NCBI GenBank assembly: GCA_958510875.1
Contig: OY294067.1
Coordinates: 55,130,039 to 55,194,038 of the forward strand
Direction: 5' to 3'
Source of the DNA: Endomychus coccineus
Taxonomy: Eukaryota; Arthropoda; Insecta; Coleoptera; Endomychidae
DNA length: 64,000 nt
Positions within the stretch are counted from its first letter, which is position 1. Every line of letters starts with the position of its first letter. This document shows positions 34,040-45,108 of this stretch, piece by piece. Made by a program: the position numbers and the translations under genes. The notes beneath the pieces were generated by a model. It was not told where the DNA came from and made no database searches. It saw only the letters and a list, made by a program, of their open reading frames with translations.

Positions 34040-35080
34040 ACCATCATCTGCAAAGCTGTGGATTGGGCAGTTGAAAAGACAAAAGAGTCAAGTCCAATAA
34101 AGTTCTACATTTATTTGTTGCAGTAACACTAAACGACTGACATAGTACCTGAACGTTTTGTCTTATGCACTCATTGAATAGCCTTAGTATGTTGCAGCTT
34201 GACTTGAACAACACATAATTTCCTGCCTTTGTTCTTAGCATGAATGTATGACGTACTTTCCATCTAATTGTGACGTGAAGGTGTGTAATTTTATTAATCG
34301 AATTAATAACGAAACATTTTTATATCTTAATTCCCATGCGGGCCACAAAGTGTACTTAATGCCCGCGCAGACATAAAGTACACTATTATGTAGTTGGTAA
34401 CTAAGGAATAAAAACACAATAATGAACTACTATGACCTAAAATGGATTATGAGCGACCTCTTTCAAAAAAATTATCCCCTCTTAAAAAACTACAATAGAC
34501 GTCGTTCCCTAGCATGTTGTTACAATGTAGATAGATCTCAAATCGAATTAATTTCTCCATTGATCAATAAAATGGTGATATTTTCTGTGACAAAAATTAC
34601 ATAAATATGAGGAGCGGAAAGAAATAATAGTCTCGTTGGATCGATCCGTTATATCATTGATATAGAGAGCGCAGAATACTTCAATAGTTCACCACTCACC
34701 AGCCACTGTTAATACATAGTTTCACAATAAAAATATCATTTTTTCGATTGAGACAATTTTGAACAAAATATTTGCAATGATGCTGTTGAGTCATTATGTA
34801 GATATTTATTTGTTGGTTTATTTATCCAACCCAACTTATAATGTTAATATTACTATCATTTGAGGCAAACATAATGTTGGTTATAACACACACGTATGTT
34901 CTGAGTTATAACACATACTTGGGTTATAACTCACTTTTATAAATCATTGAATAGTAGATAATGAGTAACTTAATCTTCTGAAATTAACATAGGATAGTAA
35001 AAGAAAATTAACGACATTTAGATGAGTTTGAAATGGAAATATTTTGAACATTATTGTTAGAAGCTCATAAGAAGTTGAGA
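34040..35080. other. Unidentified ~1 kb insert within the mariner
   Basis: This stretch interrupts the mariner 3' region. It has several open frames of 60-77 codons on both strands without motifs. A gttataacacaca-like motif recurs several times near 34880-34925. No terminal repeats are obvious. It may be an old non-autonomous element. Confidence 0.4.
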
Positions 35081-35152
35081 AATAAAATGAGCTTTGACAA
35101 AATAAATCATTTCTTGTTTCATTTTTCAGGTACTTTTCACCTTGCCCTCGTA

Positions 35153-36100
35153 TTTGGTTGATTAGGTCAATTAGCAATACTGAAAATTAACGTTCAATTA
35201 TCTCGATAACTCACCAACTATTTTTGCTCTCGTCATTTTACAAGCGATACTCTCAAAATATAATACCCATATCTTGATCTGGAAGCAAGAAGAATTCCAG
35301 AGAATTCATGATATTTTTAAGAACTTCAAATGGGAATATTACTTCTAAATTGGAATTGGAGGAGAATTTACTTTATAATTAGTTGCTATCGATTCTGAAC
35401 GGAGTTCATATTAAAACATCCTCTTCTTATCAATTCTATACGGACCATTTCGAAAACGAATACTAACTACACAAACTGAGCATTACTACGAGAATCACGT
35501 CCAGAAAAAACGTGGCAATCTGCGGAATCTAGCGGCACTGATTGACTGACCTCCGCGTTCGGATCATCCATTTTTGATGATTCTAATCCATTTATTTGGA
35601 AATGTCACTCAAGCTTTAATGTTTGAAATGATGATTGGTTTCATTCTAGTCCAGTTTCCATGTGACTGTAACAAACGCATTTGGCAATTAAATTCATGAG
35701 TTTCAAATGAACGTGTCTCCATATGTATGTTGAGAGGACTTTTAATTGATTATATTTATCCAATTTTCTGCCAATTGTATGGAATTAAATCGGATTGGGA
35801 GTGTTTTTCTTACCGTATCCTTAAAGGATTATTTATTGTATTGTAATCCACTTTTTCGATACTTTGTCTCGAGCGCCAGATTTTGTTTGCGAGGTTTACT
35901 CCCCGGAAGAGTTCTCTATGGCGACGATCTCTTCTGACTGCGTGATGCAGCCTGTGCCAGGACAACTTCAGTGAAGAAATAATTTCCGGGAGTCAAAGTT
36001 CTTCTTAGATTTTACTTTCCATTCGACGGGACGTAAGCAGGAGAAAAACGGTAGCATTCTAACCCGGCGAATCAAGTCTTAAAAAGAACTGCCGACACCA
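35153..36100. other. No recognised gene
   Basis: AT-rich sequence with one 63-codon plus frame (35746-35937) without a motif. The 35870-36060 part is less AT-rich but has no homology I recognise. Confidence 0.45.
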
Positions 36101-36109
36101 AAACTTGCA

Positions 36110-36470
36110 AAACGGATAATTGTACGGTCGCTGATCACAAAACCGAGATCCCATTTAGGAAATCCAACATGGAGGACCGGAAGTCGAGTTATTTTCCATC
36201 AAAAATTTTAGAATGAATATTTTACCTCGAGGTCGCTGATTACGAATCTGAGGTTTAATTAGGTAAATTCAAAATAGCGGACCGAAAGTGGAGTTATTTT
36301 CTCATGAAAATTCTGTTTTTTCTTAGTTTTTTGCTCCAAATATGTACTTGGAGGTTTTTGAGCTCGTTGATTACGAATATAAAGTCTAATTTGGTAAATT
36401 CAAAATGGCGGACCGAAAGTAGAGTCATTCTCTCATAAAAATCCTGGTTTTCTTTTCATTTTTGCTAACG
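36110..36470. repeat. Three diverged tandem units (~115 bp)
   Basis: Three copies carry the pattern gctgattacgaatctgaggt, then ttaggtaaattcaaaa, tggcggaccgaaagtggagt, and tattttctcatgaaaat. They start near 36120, 36235 and 36365 and differ at many positions. Confidence 0.72.
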
Positions 36471-36502
36471 TTGGAATATTTGTTTTCACTTCTTACAAGT
36501 AG

Positions 36503-38408
36503 GGTTTGACCGGAAGTGACTCTGACTTTTTTATTTCAATTAGCACCCTGTATATTTTTTGCAATTTTTGATTTCTACTCAAAATTATCTTCCCAACGAT
36601 CTATCACACTTTGTATTTTTCATTTGATTTGATGGAGAAAACGACAATTGAATTGCAGTAGGCTACGATATTGTGTGTAATTTTGATTTTGACTTCAATA
36701 ATCATTGATAATTCATGAACAATTTTGCGTTCAAGATGATGAAGAGAATGTCAAATTTCAAATTATCAGAATTGTAGTGGAACTGGAAGAATTAATAATT
36801 CTTAAATGAAATCCTTAGTGTGCCATGGAAACAGTTGAATACATTTGTTTGTAACTTTGAGAGTTAATAATTCTCAATAGTTGTGTGTGTGTCAGAGAAA
36901 CTAACATTCAAGAATGATTAACCGTGAAAATGATAACTTCACTAATCAAGAGAAATTGGATATGATACTGATTTATAGAAAATGCGAAAATAATCGTCGG
37001 GATGCCCTACGTGCATACAGAGAGAAATACCCTGATAGACGAATTCCAAGCGCTATGTATTTCACACGCTTGGCTTCGAATTTGGCAACAAGTAGATCAT
37101 TTCAAAGAATGCGTACTGTCTATAAAAGAAAAAATGCTACGGACGAAGAGCATACTGTTGCAGTTTTAGAAAGAGTGGTTGTTGATCCCCATATCTCTAT
37201 TAGAAACATAGAACAGGAGAGCGGTATTTCTCGTTCATCAATTCAGCGCATTCTCAAAATTGCCAAACTCAAACCATTTAAAATTCATCTGCATCAAGGA
37301 TTACTACCCACAGATTACGAGAGGAGACTTGCGTTTCTTGCGTGGTTAGCTACGGCACATGAAGATGGTATTATCAGCTCGATATTGTGGTCAGATGAGA
37401 GTCGTTTCCATAATAATGAAACTATAAATCGACATAATTGTCATTATCGGTCGGAAAATAATCCACACTGGCTAAGACAAACTAATTTTCAAGTTATCTG
37501 GGGAGTCAATGTATGGTGCGGCATGATTGATGGATTCATTTTAGGACCAAAATGTTACGATGATACGTTAACTGGTCGAATGTACCTAGAATTCCTTCGG
37601 AATGAACTTCCTCATTTTCTTGGAAATATTCCTTTACATATGCGTAGAAACATTCATTTTCAACAGGATGGTGCACCCCTCCACAATGCTATAGCGGTGA
37701 GGAATCATTTAAATGAAACATTTGGAGATAGATGGATCGGCACACTCGGACCGATAAGATGGCCTACAAGATCTCCAGATTTAACACCTCTGGATTTCTT
37801 CCTTTGGAGGTATTTGAAAGATCATGTGTACCGGACTCCTCCTATTGATTTGGGAGATCTAAAAAACAAAATAAGGAATGAATGTAGAGCCCTTGATGCT
37901 GAGGTGTTGAGAAGCGTTACTTCGCGTGAACTACTCCACCGAGCTGAAAGATGTGTAGAAGCAGTTGGTCACCATTTCGAACATATGCTCTAGTTATCAT
38001 ATTCTTGTGCTCCCTTGTATTTTTTTTGTTTCTTTTATTATTCATTCTTTCTTTGACGTTCGGTAAAATACATAGTTGATTTCAACTAGAGGAAGGTTTT
38101 TTTATTGATGACTATTATAAGTGAGAAATATTTCCTTTTCTGCGTTCATGCAAAAAACAAAACTTCATTGAACTATAAATTATCAAATATTATTGGAGTC
38201 AAAATCAAGATTACACAAAATATCGTAGCCTACTGCAATTCTTTCAAGTTGAAATTTCAATTGACGTTTTCTCCATCAAATCAAATGTATAATAATACAA
38301 AGTGTGATACATCGTTGGAAAGATAATTTTGAGTAGAAATCAAAAATTGTAAGAAATATACAGGGTGCTATTTGAAATAAAAAAGTTAGAGTCACTTCCG
38401 GTCAAACC
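36503..38408 (+). mobile_element. DD41D Tc1/mariner-type transposon with ~200 bp inverted repeats
   Basis: Inverted repeats of about 200 bp (36503-36703 and 38190-38408) enclose one uninterrupted transposase gene. The outermost matched sequence is GGTTTGACCGGAAGTGACTC. Between 36546 and 36556 (38357-38367 on the right) lies a motif, ATACAGGGTGCTA, reading outwards, which resembles the very ends of the element at 12658. The exact boundary is uncertain because the right flank repeats accggaagtgact. Confidence 0.78.
36914..37993 (+). CDS. DD41D transposase, apparently intact
   Basis: A 359-residue frame with no interruption. Residues 10-60 form the first helix-turn-helix (FTNQEKLDMILIYRKC ... 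EKYPDRRIPSAMYFTRL), as in insect transposases with a DUF4817-like start. Residues 79-125 form the second (EHTVAVLERVVVDPHISIRN ... ISRSSIQRILK). The RNase H-like catalytic core has Asp161 (LWSDESRF), Asp252 (FQQDGAPLHN) and Asp294 (RSPDLTPLDFFLW), with 41 residues between the last two. The protein ends CVEAVGHHFEHML. All three acidic residues and both DNA-binding domains are present, so this copy could encode active cut-and-paste transposase. The start follows the first in-frame ATG. Confidence 0.88.
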   Translation: MINRENDNFTNQEKLDMILIYRKCENNRRDALRAYREKYPDRRIPSAMYFTRLASNLATSRSFQRMRTVYKRKNATDEEHTVAVLERVVVDPHISIRNIEQESGISRSSIQRILKIAKLKPFKIHLHQGLLPTDYERRLAFLAWLATAHEDGIISSILWSDESRFHNNETINRHNCHYRSENNPHWLRQTNFQVIWGVNVWCGMIDGFILGPKCYDDTLTGRMYLEFLRNELPHFLGNIPLHMRRNIHFQQDGAPLHNAIAVRNHLNETFGDRWIGTLGPIRWPTRSPDLTPLDFFLWRYLKDHVYRTPPIDLGDLKNKIRNECRALDAEVLRSVTSRELLHRAERCVEAVGHHFEHML

Positions 38409-38880
38409 GGAAGTGACTTTTAATTTTTGTTTTCCTCGGTTGAAGGTTCCTTAAACGAGTTGGAGATCATGAAATTTTCAAATTTTTATTTTCCGAAATG
38501 GCTGAGATAATCCATTGGAACAGGTATACTGGGACACCCGGTATATCTTCAAGGCAAAATAGTAATTAAAAAAAAAAAAATTTGGAAGTCTAATTTTGGG
38601 TGCAATTCGGAAGCTTCAACATCGTCATTTTGGCCGCCCGCTAACGGGTTCAGTGTGATGAATACTCCTGGCGGTCCACGGAACATGATGCTAAAAAAAT
38701 GTTTCAACTCTGAGCTTCTTCCCCACTTTTAGACTTTTGGCACTTTTTCGCAGCTTATTTACTAGACTATTTGGAAATATTGGATTCTACTTCAGTATAT
38801 GCATTTATGATGATTCAGAATATTTATTCACCCTGAATTATGATTGATATGCGCATGCTCCATTTGATAATCTACAATAT
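38409..38880. other. No recognised gene
   Basis: Unique-looking sequence between the DD41D element and a LINE end; a poly(A) tract lies at about 38569-38580. Confidence 0.5.
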
Positions 38881-39132
38881 TTATTTATAATTTAAGAACT
38901 TCGTTACATTATCACTTGTTTCTGTCTTTCTGAAATATTCACTTTTACGAAGGAGTTTAGCTCCGTAGTCAATTAGCAAATATATTGATGTTTTTTCCGA
39001 CTCTCTGCAGAATCTACACAACACATCATTCACTAAGTCAATTTTTTTCATACAGCCGTTGATTTTGCAGTAACCCATAATGAATCCTATTTCGATTCTT
39101 ACGCTATTCCTGCTTCCCCTTATACTTTCCAC
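38881..39132 (-). pseudogene. LINE ORF2 C-terminal zinc-finger fragment
   Basis: An 83-codon minus frame reads RNSVRIEIGFIMGYCKINGC, MKKIDLVNDVLCRFCRESEK and TSIYLLIDYGAKLLRKSEYF. This aligns with the end of Jockey/R1-type LINE proteins (LTGHCK.N.HL.K.GL..D..CRFC.E..ETS.HLLC.C..L...R). The second zinc ligand pair is lost (HLLCEC became YLLIDY). Only the tail is present, in line with 5' truncation. It belongs to the same group as 21460-22040. Confidence 0.72.
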
Positions 39133-39591
39133 AGGGTTCTTTTCCGTTAATTAGTTATGTTTAGTATTCTTGGTCTTCTGCTCTGAGATTTTCCTGTATA
39201 GTGTGTGATCCTATAACGCGGAGGATTTCCGCGTTCCAGATCCACATAGTGGAGCGGGGATCAAAGCAACGATGCAAGCGAAAGTGTAGTGAAAGAACAG
39301 AGTATTGATGAAAGATTCAGGTAAACATAGTGGCGCGGTTCAAGAGTGATCAAGATGAAAACTCTTCAAGGCTGTGCTAGTCACGAAATAAGTGAAACGA
39401 AACATGCACATGAAGCATTTCATCAAAAATGTATATCACGATCCTACGTTTAACCCGACCGAAAGCGAAAAATTAGGCTAACACAAAGCGACAACTATAA
39501 TAGTAACAGTAGGTTATTCATTCGTTCATATAATAATACAATACAGGTCCTGCTAAATCACTTATGTCGTCAATTCGAATGAACTTTCAAG
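39133..39591. other. No recognised gene
   Basis: Short frames only; the 39190-39260 part may be the 3' tail of another repeat. Confidence 0.4.
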
Positions 39592-40149
39592 TCAGGAGTC
39601 TCCAAACTTTCCAGCCTTAGGGTCATATTGTTTACTCCAGCGAGTTCCAGGGGCAAAAACCGTTTTATTTTCCTGACATCATCTATAATTTCTAGACTAA
39701 TCGCCGAGTACGCCCCCTGAGCGAGCATACGCTTGCTAAATTCGCTAGTTCAATCACTATTGTGTACTAACTGTACTTTATTGGTCATAACTGTACTTTA
39801 TTGTTACGACCGCGACACTTGACGACACCTGGTGATCACACGCGGAAATAGATGCTGGTAGTACCCCTTATGGCTAACAGATAGCGCTAGTAGTACTTTC
39901 GAAAACGTAGTAACAATTGAACATTACCGAATAATCTCGTTGTTTCGAGATACTTCTGTTGTATTCCACTCACTTCTAGATGGAAGTAATTGAAGTATGA
40001 AACAGGCTAGCGGCGTGACCGCGAGTCAGTCCGCCTAAGGAAGGCGAAGGAAGCAAAACTGTCTGTTGTGAAATAAAGTAGTGCGTAACTCCTTAAAACG
40101 TATTTGTGCGTGTTTAAAAGACATTGTCATGACAGTATTTTGATTTGAC

Positions 40150-42115
40150 TTGTTGTTTTTGTGTGTGATTTACCAGTAAGGAAAAGAAGCGAAAAGTAGA
40201 CGGTGAATGCAAAACATTCAAAGATCAATGGAACTTTCGATATTTCGTAATTGAGTGTAGTAAGAAAGCAATATGTTTGATTTGCAATGAAACCATAGCC
40301 GTTCTCAAAGAATATAAAATTGAACGTCATTATGGAACGAAACATTTTCAGAATTGCTCAAAATATACAGAAAGTTTGCCGACCGAAAAATGTGAAGCTT
40401 TGAAGCGCGGATTGAAATTGCATTTGCTTACGAAACTCAATACTGAGCAAGAGGCTGCAAATCGTGCCAGGTTTCGTGTGGCTCTTGAAATTGCGAAACG
40501 TGGAAAACCTTTCACCGATGGAGAAATAATCAAAGAATGCGTAATTGCAGTAGCCGGAGAAATGTGCCCCGAAAAAGTAAATCTATTCAAAACTGTCAGT
40601 TTGTCAGCAAACACCGTGACTCGGAGGGTGGAAGGACATCGCAGAAAATATATCATCTCAACTGTCTGACAAAAAGAAACATTTTGAATGATTATCTCTG
40701 ACCTTGGATGAGTCAACGGATGGGATACTGCTCAGGTGTTGATTTTTATTCAAGGAATAGATAAAAGGTCTGAAGTGTATGAAGAACTTGATATTGATAG
40801 TATACACGACCCGACTACTGGGGAAAATATTTCAAGGGAGTTGAAAATGTCATTAATAAAAAGAACCTTCAATGGAAAATCTTGAAATCTATTACTACTG
40901 ATGGAGGCAGAAGCATGTGTGGGAAAAATAAAGGAATGGTTGCTCACCATCATCATTAACCATTAATTAACCATTAGTCTTACCTTGTATCATTCATCAA
41001 CAGTCTTTGTGCGGGGAATGTTTGGATATGTCTGAAGCTCTGAAACCAGTCATATTAGTTGTTAATTTCATCAAATCCACTGGGCTGAATCACCAACATT
41101 TCCGTGAGTATATTGAAGAGATTTAATTCAGGCTGTGAACCAGGATTCTAGCTATAATAAAAAAAACATGTTCGATTCAAAATATTAGCTTCAGGAGGTT
41201 CTCAGGATCATTCATACACCTTAAAACCTCTTGGGAACCCCAACCCCACCCATTGGGGGTGAAAATGGACTGAAATCTCCCCCAAATTTGCAACGTGCCA
41301 AGTCTTGAATTATATTTTCTACAAAAAAGGTATTTTGGCATTTCGAGTGCAGCTAGGGGGTTTTTTGGGTCGCTGAACATGAATCCGGAGACAGATTTAC
41401 CTGCTATCCATTTTAGGGGAATTTTGCAATTTACGTGTTTCAGGCATTTCGAATGCACCAAGTAGGTTTTTTGGGTCGCTGAATACGATTCCGAAGCCAA
41501 ATTTACTTAAAATTCATCGTTGGGGTGGTGAAATCGACAAATTTGGCCAATTTTGAACCCACAATATGTCATTTTGCAATTTACGTGTTTTTGTCATTTC
41601 GAGTGCACCAAGGAGGTTTTTTGGGTCGATGAACACGAATCCGAAGCCAGATTTACTTGCAATTCATCGTTGGGGTGGTAAAATCGGCAAAATTGGCCAT
41701 TTTCGCCCCCAATGGATGGGGTTGGGGTTCCCAAGAGGTTTTGAGGTGTATGAATGATCCTGAGAACCTCCCGAAGCTAATGCAGAAAAAAAATTTACTC
41801 GAACTTACATGTTTTTTTTTCCGGTTCATAGCCTGGACTAATTGGAGAAAATGACTTATCATATGATACTGCCGTATGCTGGCTTAGTTGCGGAAATGAC
41901 CTTTGTGCTTTTTTGAATGAAAAGCATCGCCCTCTTACGGAATTACAAAATAGCATTCTATGTCGAATGAACTGAATTCGAAATTGCAAACTGGAAAGAA
42001 TGTTTACAGATGAGCATCTTAAACCTCTTTTAATAATTGGTACAAGTAAAATTTGTCCACAACTACAAACTATTGTCATTGGAAAATTACAATTACATAA
42101 ATCTCATTAGTATTG
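40150..42115 (+). pseudogene. hAT-derived transposase (GTF2IRD2/ZBED-like) relic
   Basis: A frame from about 40180 reads KRSEKVDGECKTFKDQWNFR, then KKAICLICNETIAVLKEYKI and ERHYGTKH, a BED-type zinc finger (C..C...H...H) at 40277-40350. It continues GKPFTDGEIIKECV, CPEKVNLFKTVSLSANTVTR, then in other frames LTLDESTDG and DTAQVLIFIQGIDKRSEVYE and SITTDGGRSMCGKNKGMVA, the GTF2IRD2/ZBED5-like hAT catalytic block (DESTD..DTAQLLIFIRG; TTDGAP.MVG). After the insertion at 41.18-41.80 kb come WLSCGNDLCAFLNEKHRPLT and FTDEHLKPLLIIGTSKICPQ, the family C-terminus. Much of the middle is missing and at least four frame breaks exist. Confidence 0.75.
41180..41800. repeat. Diverged tandem repeat within the hAT relic
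   Basis: Four or more units share a motif around aggaggttttttgggtcgct, then gaacacgaatccgaagccag, atttacttgcaattcatcgt and tggggtggtaaaatcg. The outer units extend into cccaatggatggggttgggg and gaggttttgaggtgtatgaa on the right and its complement on the left (41205-41260), so part of the array is also inverted. Confidence 0.75.
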
Positions 42116-42340
42116 TTTATATGTTATAATGTTTGTTAGTTATTACGCTTAAGTTTAATTTTCTGCGTATTATACTTGTCATTAAGCTTTACCTAGCAAG
42201 TAAATAAAACCGATTTATTATCATTCTGTGTCTTTTTATCCAACTTATCACAACATCAATAAGCCGTTAGAGGTCGCGGGCCGAATTGATTACACTGGCG
42301 GGCCGGATTTGGTCCGCGAGCCGTAGTTTGGTGACCGCTG

Positions 42341-43036
42341 AGTTATTGAAAGAAAGAAGAGGAAATGGAGATATTGGAATCGAAACTTCTATCTATTCCA
42401 ATTCACATCTAGGTCAGGACATTTACCATATTATTAATGATGAAAAGTTGCTTTATCGTGCGAGTTATGTGTGTAACAATCTTGTTTCAAATAAAGAGAT
42501 TGATTAGTTTCAAGTATTTCCATCATCTACTTTTGAAAAATGGTGATTGATTCCAATTTCCGGTATGTAAGTGTTCAAATCTATAACACATGAAACATGC
42601 CATATTTCAATTTGCAAGTCAGTTTCAACATTTATGGTTCTTTAACTACTTCATTTATATTCCATGCATAACAGCTTATATTTTCTGGAACTCAAACTTC
42701 AAATTAAAGAGCATGCATAAGCATATACCTAATGGACATTATAGCGAAGGAAGAGTTGGAAGAGAGGAAAATAGCGCAATTAACTCCTTTCGTGCTCAGA
42801 ATGTTCTTATTTCTACTTCCGACTCACACAAATATATTACAGCAAACTCAAATTCCAGGGTGCCATAATATCATTTTCTAGAATAGTTTGTACATTTATT
42901 TATAATTTACTCAGTTCACAAATTAGCTTCACAAACACCTTGGACGAACTACGATTTGGAATCAGGACATTTAAATGTTGAGTGTAATAACCTAATAACC
43001 CAAAAAAAAACAAAATTAGTATTCTTAATAATAGAA
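42341..43036. other. No recognised gene
   Basis: Plus frames at 42590-42868 and 42956-43258 lack motifs; the latter contains the 48 bp duplication below. Confidence 0.45.
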
Positions 43037-43132
43037 GTTAAAATCCGAATGAAATTTGAAGATCAATGTGTTGCACGAATCCACGTTAAAATCCGAATGA
43101 AATTTGAAGATCAATGTGTTGCACGAATCCAC
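43037..43132. repeat. Exact 48 bp tandem duplication
   Basis: Two identical 48 bp units (starting gttaaaatccgaatgaaatt) follow each other, so an overlapping plus frame carries a 16-residue duplication (VKIRMKFEDQCVARIH twice). The identity implies a recent event. Confidence 0.95.
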
Positions 43133-43990
43133 GTTAAGGTTACACAGGAATCAAACAGTGGAAAACTAATCGTCGCGGTCAGGATTCGAAAACCGCTGAC
43201 GAAGAGAACGCACCACCGAGAAGAGGATCGATCCGCTAAAATAACCAAAATGAACTGAGATCAATCGATCACTGACTTCCCGCCCTTTAGTCAGCAAAAT
43301 ATCTTCCGGACGCTTCTGCGGGTCAAATGAAAATATATTGAAAATCATCCAGAAACCGGTAATGATAGACATTAAATTATACTCTATGTTAGAATGAAAT
43401 TTCATTGATGGTCTACATAATCAGGTGGCAGGGCAGTGCCCCCGCCAAGTCGAGCGCGAAGCAAACACTGCCGTACCATCCTTTACTGGAACCATTTCGC
43501 CGCATTTTCAGGCCCCTATTTGAGAACCTCTGGGTAAGACCAGAACGCAGAAATTTGTCATCCAGTAAGCTATAAAATCACATACTTAAAATAAAGAATT
43601 TCAAGTCTGTAGGTCATTTAGTTCCGAAGTTAAGCGAAAGCAAAGTTTCGCATTTATGACACTCACTCACTCACTCATGATCATCAGAATAGAACTAGTA
43701 CTTCCCATAAACTCAGAGAGCTGAAATTTGATACTGAGTTAGGGTTTAATGGCCACATAAAGGGAAAACTATAAAAACTAGGATACTCGAAGATCTGGAG
43801 TACCTGGTGACTCTTATTTCAAAACACAAGAGCCCATTTGTGTCCTTGATAATATCTATGATATGAAATGGGCTGCCACGGACATTATAATATGTGACCA
43901 CGGTCGAATATGTGTCTATCAATGTATCAGCTGTCTGTCATATGAACATAAACGTTACGTGTTTGATTTCGCAAGATAATATCGTAAATA
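43133..43990. other. No recognised gene; possible TE leader
   Basis: Contains a (ctca)n stretch near 43663-43678 followed by catgatcatcagaatagaac, of the kind found in dispersed insect repeats. No frame with a motif is seen before the OTU-like frame at 43991. Confidence 0.4.
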
Positions 43991-44263
43991 ATGTCGATAA
44001 TATTAAAAGATGACGATGAACTTAGTGGCTACCAAGTAGTTGGTATGCCCAACGGGTCTTGTCTCTTCCATTCAATATCTTTCTTGGTGTATGGTAGAAC
44101 TGACTCAACTTGCAGTATCAGATCTGCTATAGTTGCATACGTTGCTGAACATTGGGACGGAATGCAAGTGTACACGTGTAATGCTGATGGTGACATATAC
44201 ACGAACGCGCAATCCTACACTAGCGATATGATGAAACCCACTACTTACGGCTCAATGAAATAA
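43991..44263 (+). pseudogene. OTU-like cysteine protease domain fragment
   Basis: A 90-codon frame reads GYQVVGMPNGSCLFHSISFL, VYGRTDSTCSIRSAIVAYVA and EHWDGMQVYTCNADGDIYTN, ending YTSDMMKPTTYGSMK. This matches the N-terminal half of OTU deubiquitinase-like domains, where the catalytic cysteine lies in DG.CLF.S...L.G and is followed by IR..IV.Y. The histidine half (toward the C-terminus) is missing. OTU domains of this short form occur in TE-encoded and host proteins. The inverted repeat just downstream (44300-45112) argues for a TE or rearranged locus. ATG choice follows the first in-frame ATG. Confidence 0.6.
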
Positions 44264-44299
44264 ATCAATATGCCGACGTTTCTACAAAAAGAAGTGAAA

Positions 44300-44460
44300 T
44301 CCCACCAAAAACATTCTGTAAAAAACTAACCAAGTCTCGATGGAGCTGCTTGTTTATCTCTAAAAAGTAATGAAATCTAGACAAAGTCGTGCCAAGTCTA
44401 AGGTTCCTTACTGCGATTTCTTTATTATTATAGTTGATGTTGTGTGACTTGGCCGTTGAA
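44300..44460. repeat. Left arm of a ~160 bp inverted repeat
   Basis: Starts aaaaacattctgtaaaaaac; its complement is at 44948-45108 with very few differences. Loop of about 490 bp. Confidence 0.9.
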
Positions 44461-44667
44461 GGGCACACAAGGGTACAAAACCAGGTGCTACATGACACCA
44501 TTGCACCAATCTGTCGCCAGAGCTGCTACCCATTGACGATGGAAAATTGCTACTTGGAAAACGTTGATTCAATAACCAGTCAATTGTAGGCTTGATAAAG
44601 CTGCGTATTTCAATAATACTTATGTGTAGGAGAGCATGAAACAAACAGTATAAAAAATTATTTCCAG

Positions 44668-44709
44668 TACAGACGGACTTCTAATCATTGATAGGAGTCT
44701 GTCTGTACG
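44668..44709. other. Short hairpin in the inverted-repeat loop
   Basis: gtacagacggactt pairs with ggagtctgtctgtac across a 12 base loop (one or two mismatches). Confidence 0.6.
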
Positions 44710-44947
44710 TCTATTTTATGTTAGATCGGTGGTCGATATGACGCTCCAAAAATAAGAGAGCAGAAGTCCGCATTGTCAATGCTGAATGCATGTGTTGCAC
44801 AATCAACAACAGCCTAAAATGAGACACTAGCGTCCAATTACCAATACCAGTATGGGCTATTATCTCGCTTAACAAACATAGGTAGTTACAACAGATAACA
44901 TTACGTGTAAACAAAATTGACTTGTACCCACTAACGTATAAAGAATG

Positions 44948-45108
44948 TTCAACGGCCAAGTCACACAACATTAACTATAATAATAAAGAAATCGCAGTAA
45001 GGAACCTTAGACTTGGCACGACTTTGTCTAGATTTCATTACTTTTTAGAGATAAACAAGCAGCTCCATCGAGACTTGGCTAGTTTTTTACAGAATGTATT
45101 TGGTGAGA
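44948..45108. repeat. Right arm of the ~160 bp inverted repeat
   Basis: Complement of 44300-44460. Each arm keeps the same open frame (right arm plus strand, left arm minus strand) reading SHNINYNNKEIAVRNLRL, GTTLSRFHYFLEINKQLH and RDL.SFLQNVFG, so the arms may derive from a coding sequence I cannot name. Confidence 0.85.

Larger units (their letters stand above)
32843..35150 (+). mobile_element. mariner (DD34D) with terminal repeats and a ~1 kb internal insert
   Basis: Inverted repeats CGAGGGCAAGGTGAAAA (32843) and its complement (to 35150) are 29 bp with two mismatches, flanked by TA at 32841-32842 and 35151-35152. A mariner normally spans about 1.3 kb, but this one is 2.3 kb: about 1.04 kb of unrelated AT-rich DNA (about 34040-35080) lies between the end of the gene and the 3' untranslated sequence (ataaatcatttcttgtttca). 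Confidence 0.85.
39592..42340 (+). mobile_element. hAT element relic (outer limits)
   Basis: The right end, ggcccgcgagccgtagtttggtgaccgctg (shown here only by its edges ggcccgcgagccg and ggtgaccgctg), is a typical hAT terminus when inverted (CAGCGGTCACCAAACTACGG). A candidate left end, CAGGAGTCTCCAAACTT at 39593, shares CAG..GTC.CCAAACT with it. A related terminus is at 63227. I could not find matching 8 bp flanks, so the left boundary is tentative. Confidence 0.55.

Noticed and set aside
33496..34053. 185-codon minus-strand frame
   Set aside because: It is antisense to the mariner transposase reading, which has family motifs on the plus strand.
40348..40716. 122-codon minus-strand frame
   Set aside because: It is antisense to the hAT BED-finger region.
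43037..43132. CRISPR-like array
   Set aside because: Directly adjoining identical units without spacers; simple tandem duplication.
43991..44263. OTU frame as a host deubiquitinase gene
   Set aside because: It lacks the histidine half, has no splice context and sits beside an inverted repeat, so a TE or relic is likelier.
44668..44709. Hairpin as a transcription terminator
   Set aside because: Rho-independent terminators do not apply in a eukaryotic genome, and no U-tract or gene end is linked.
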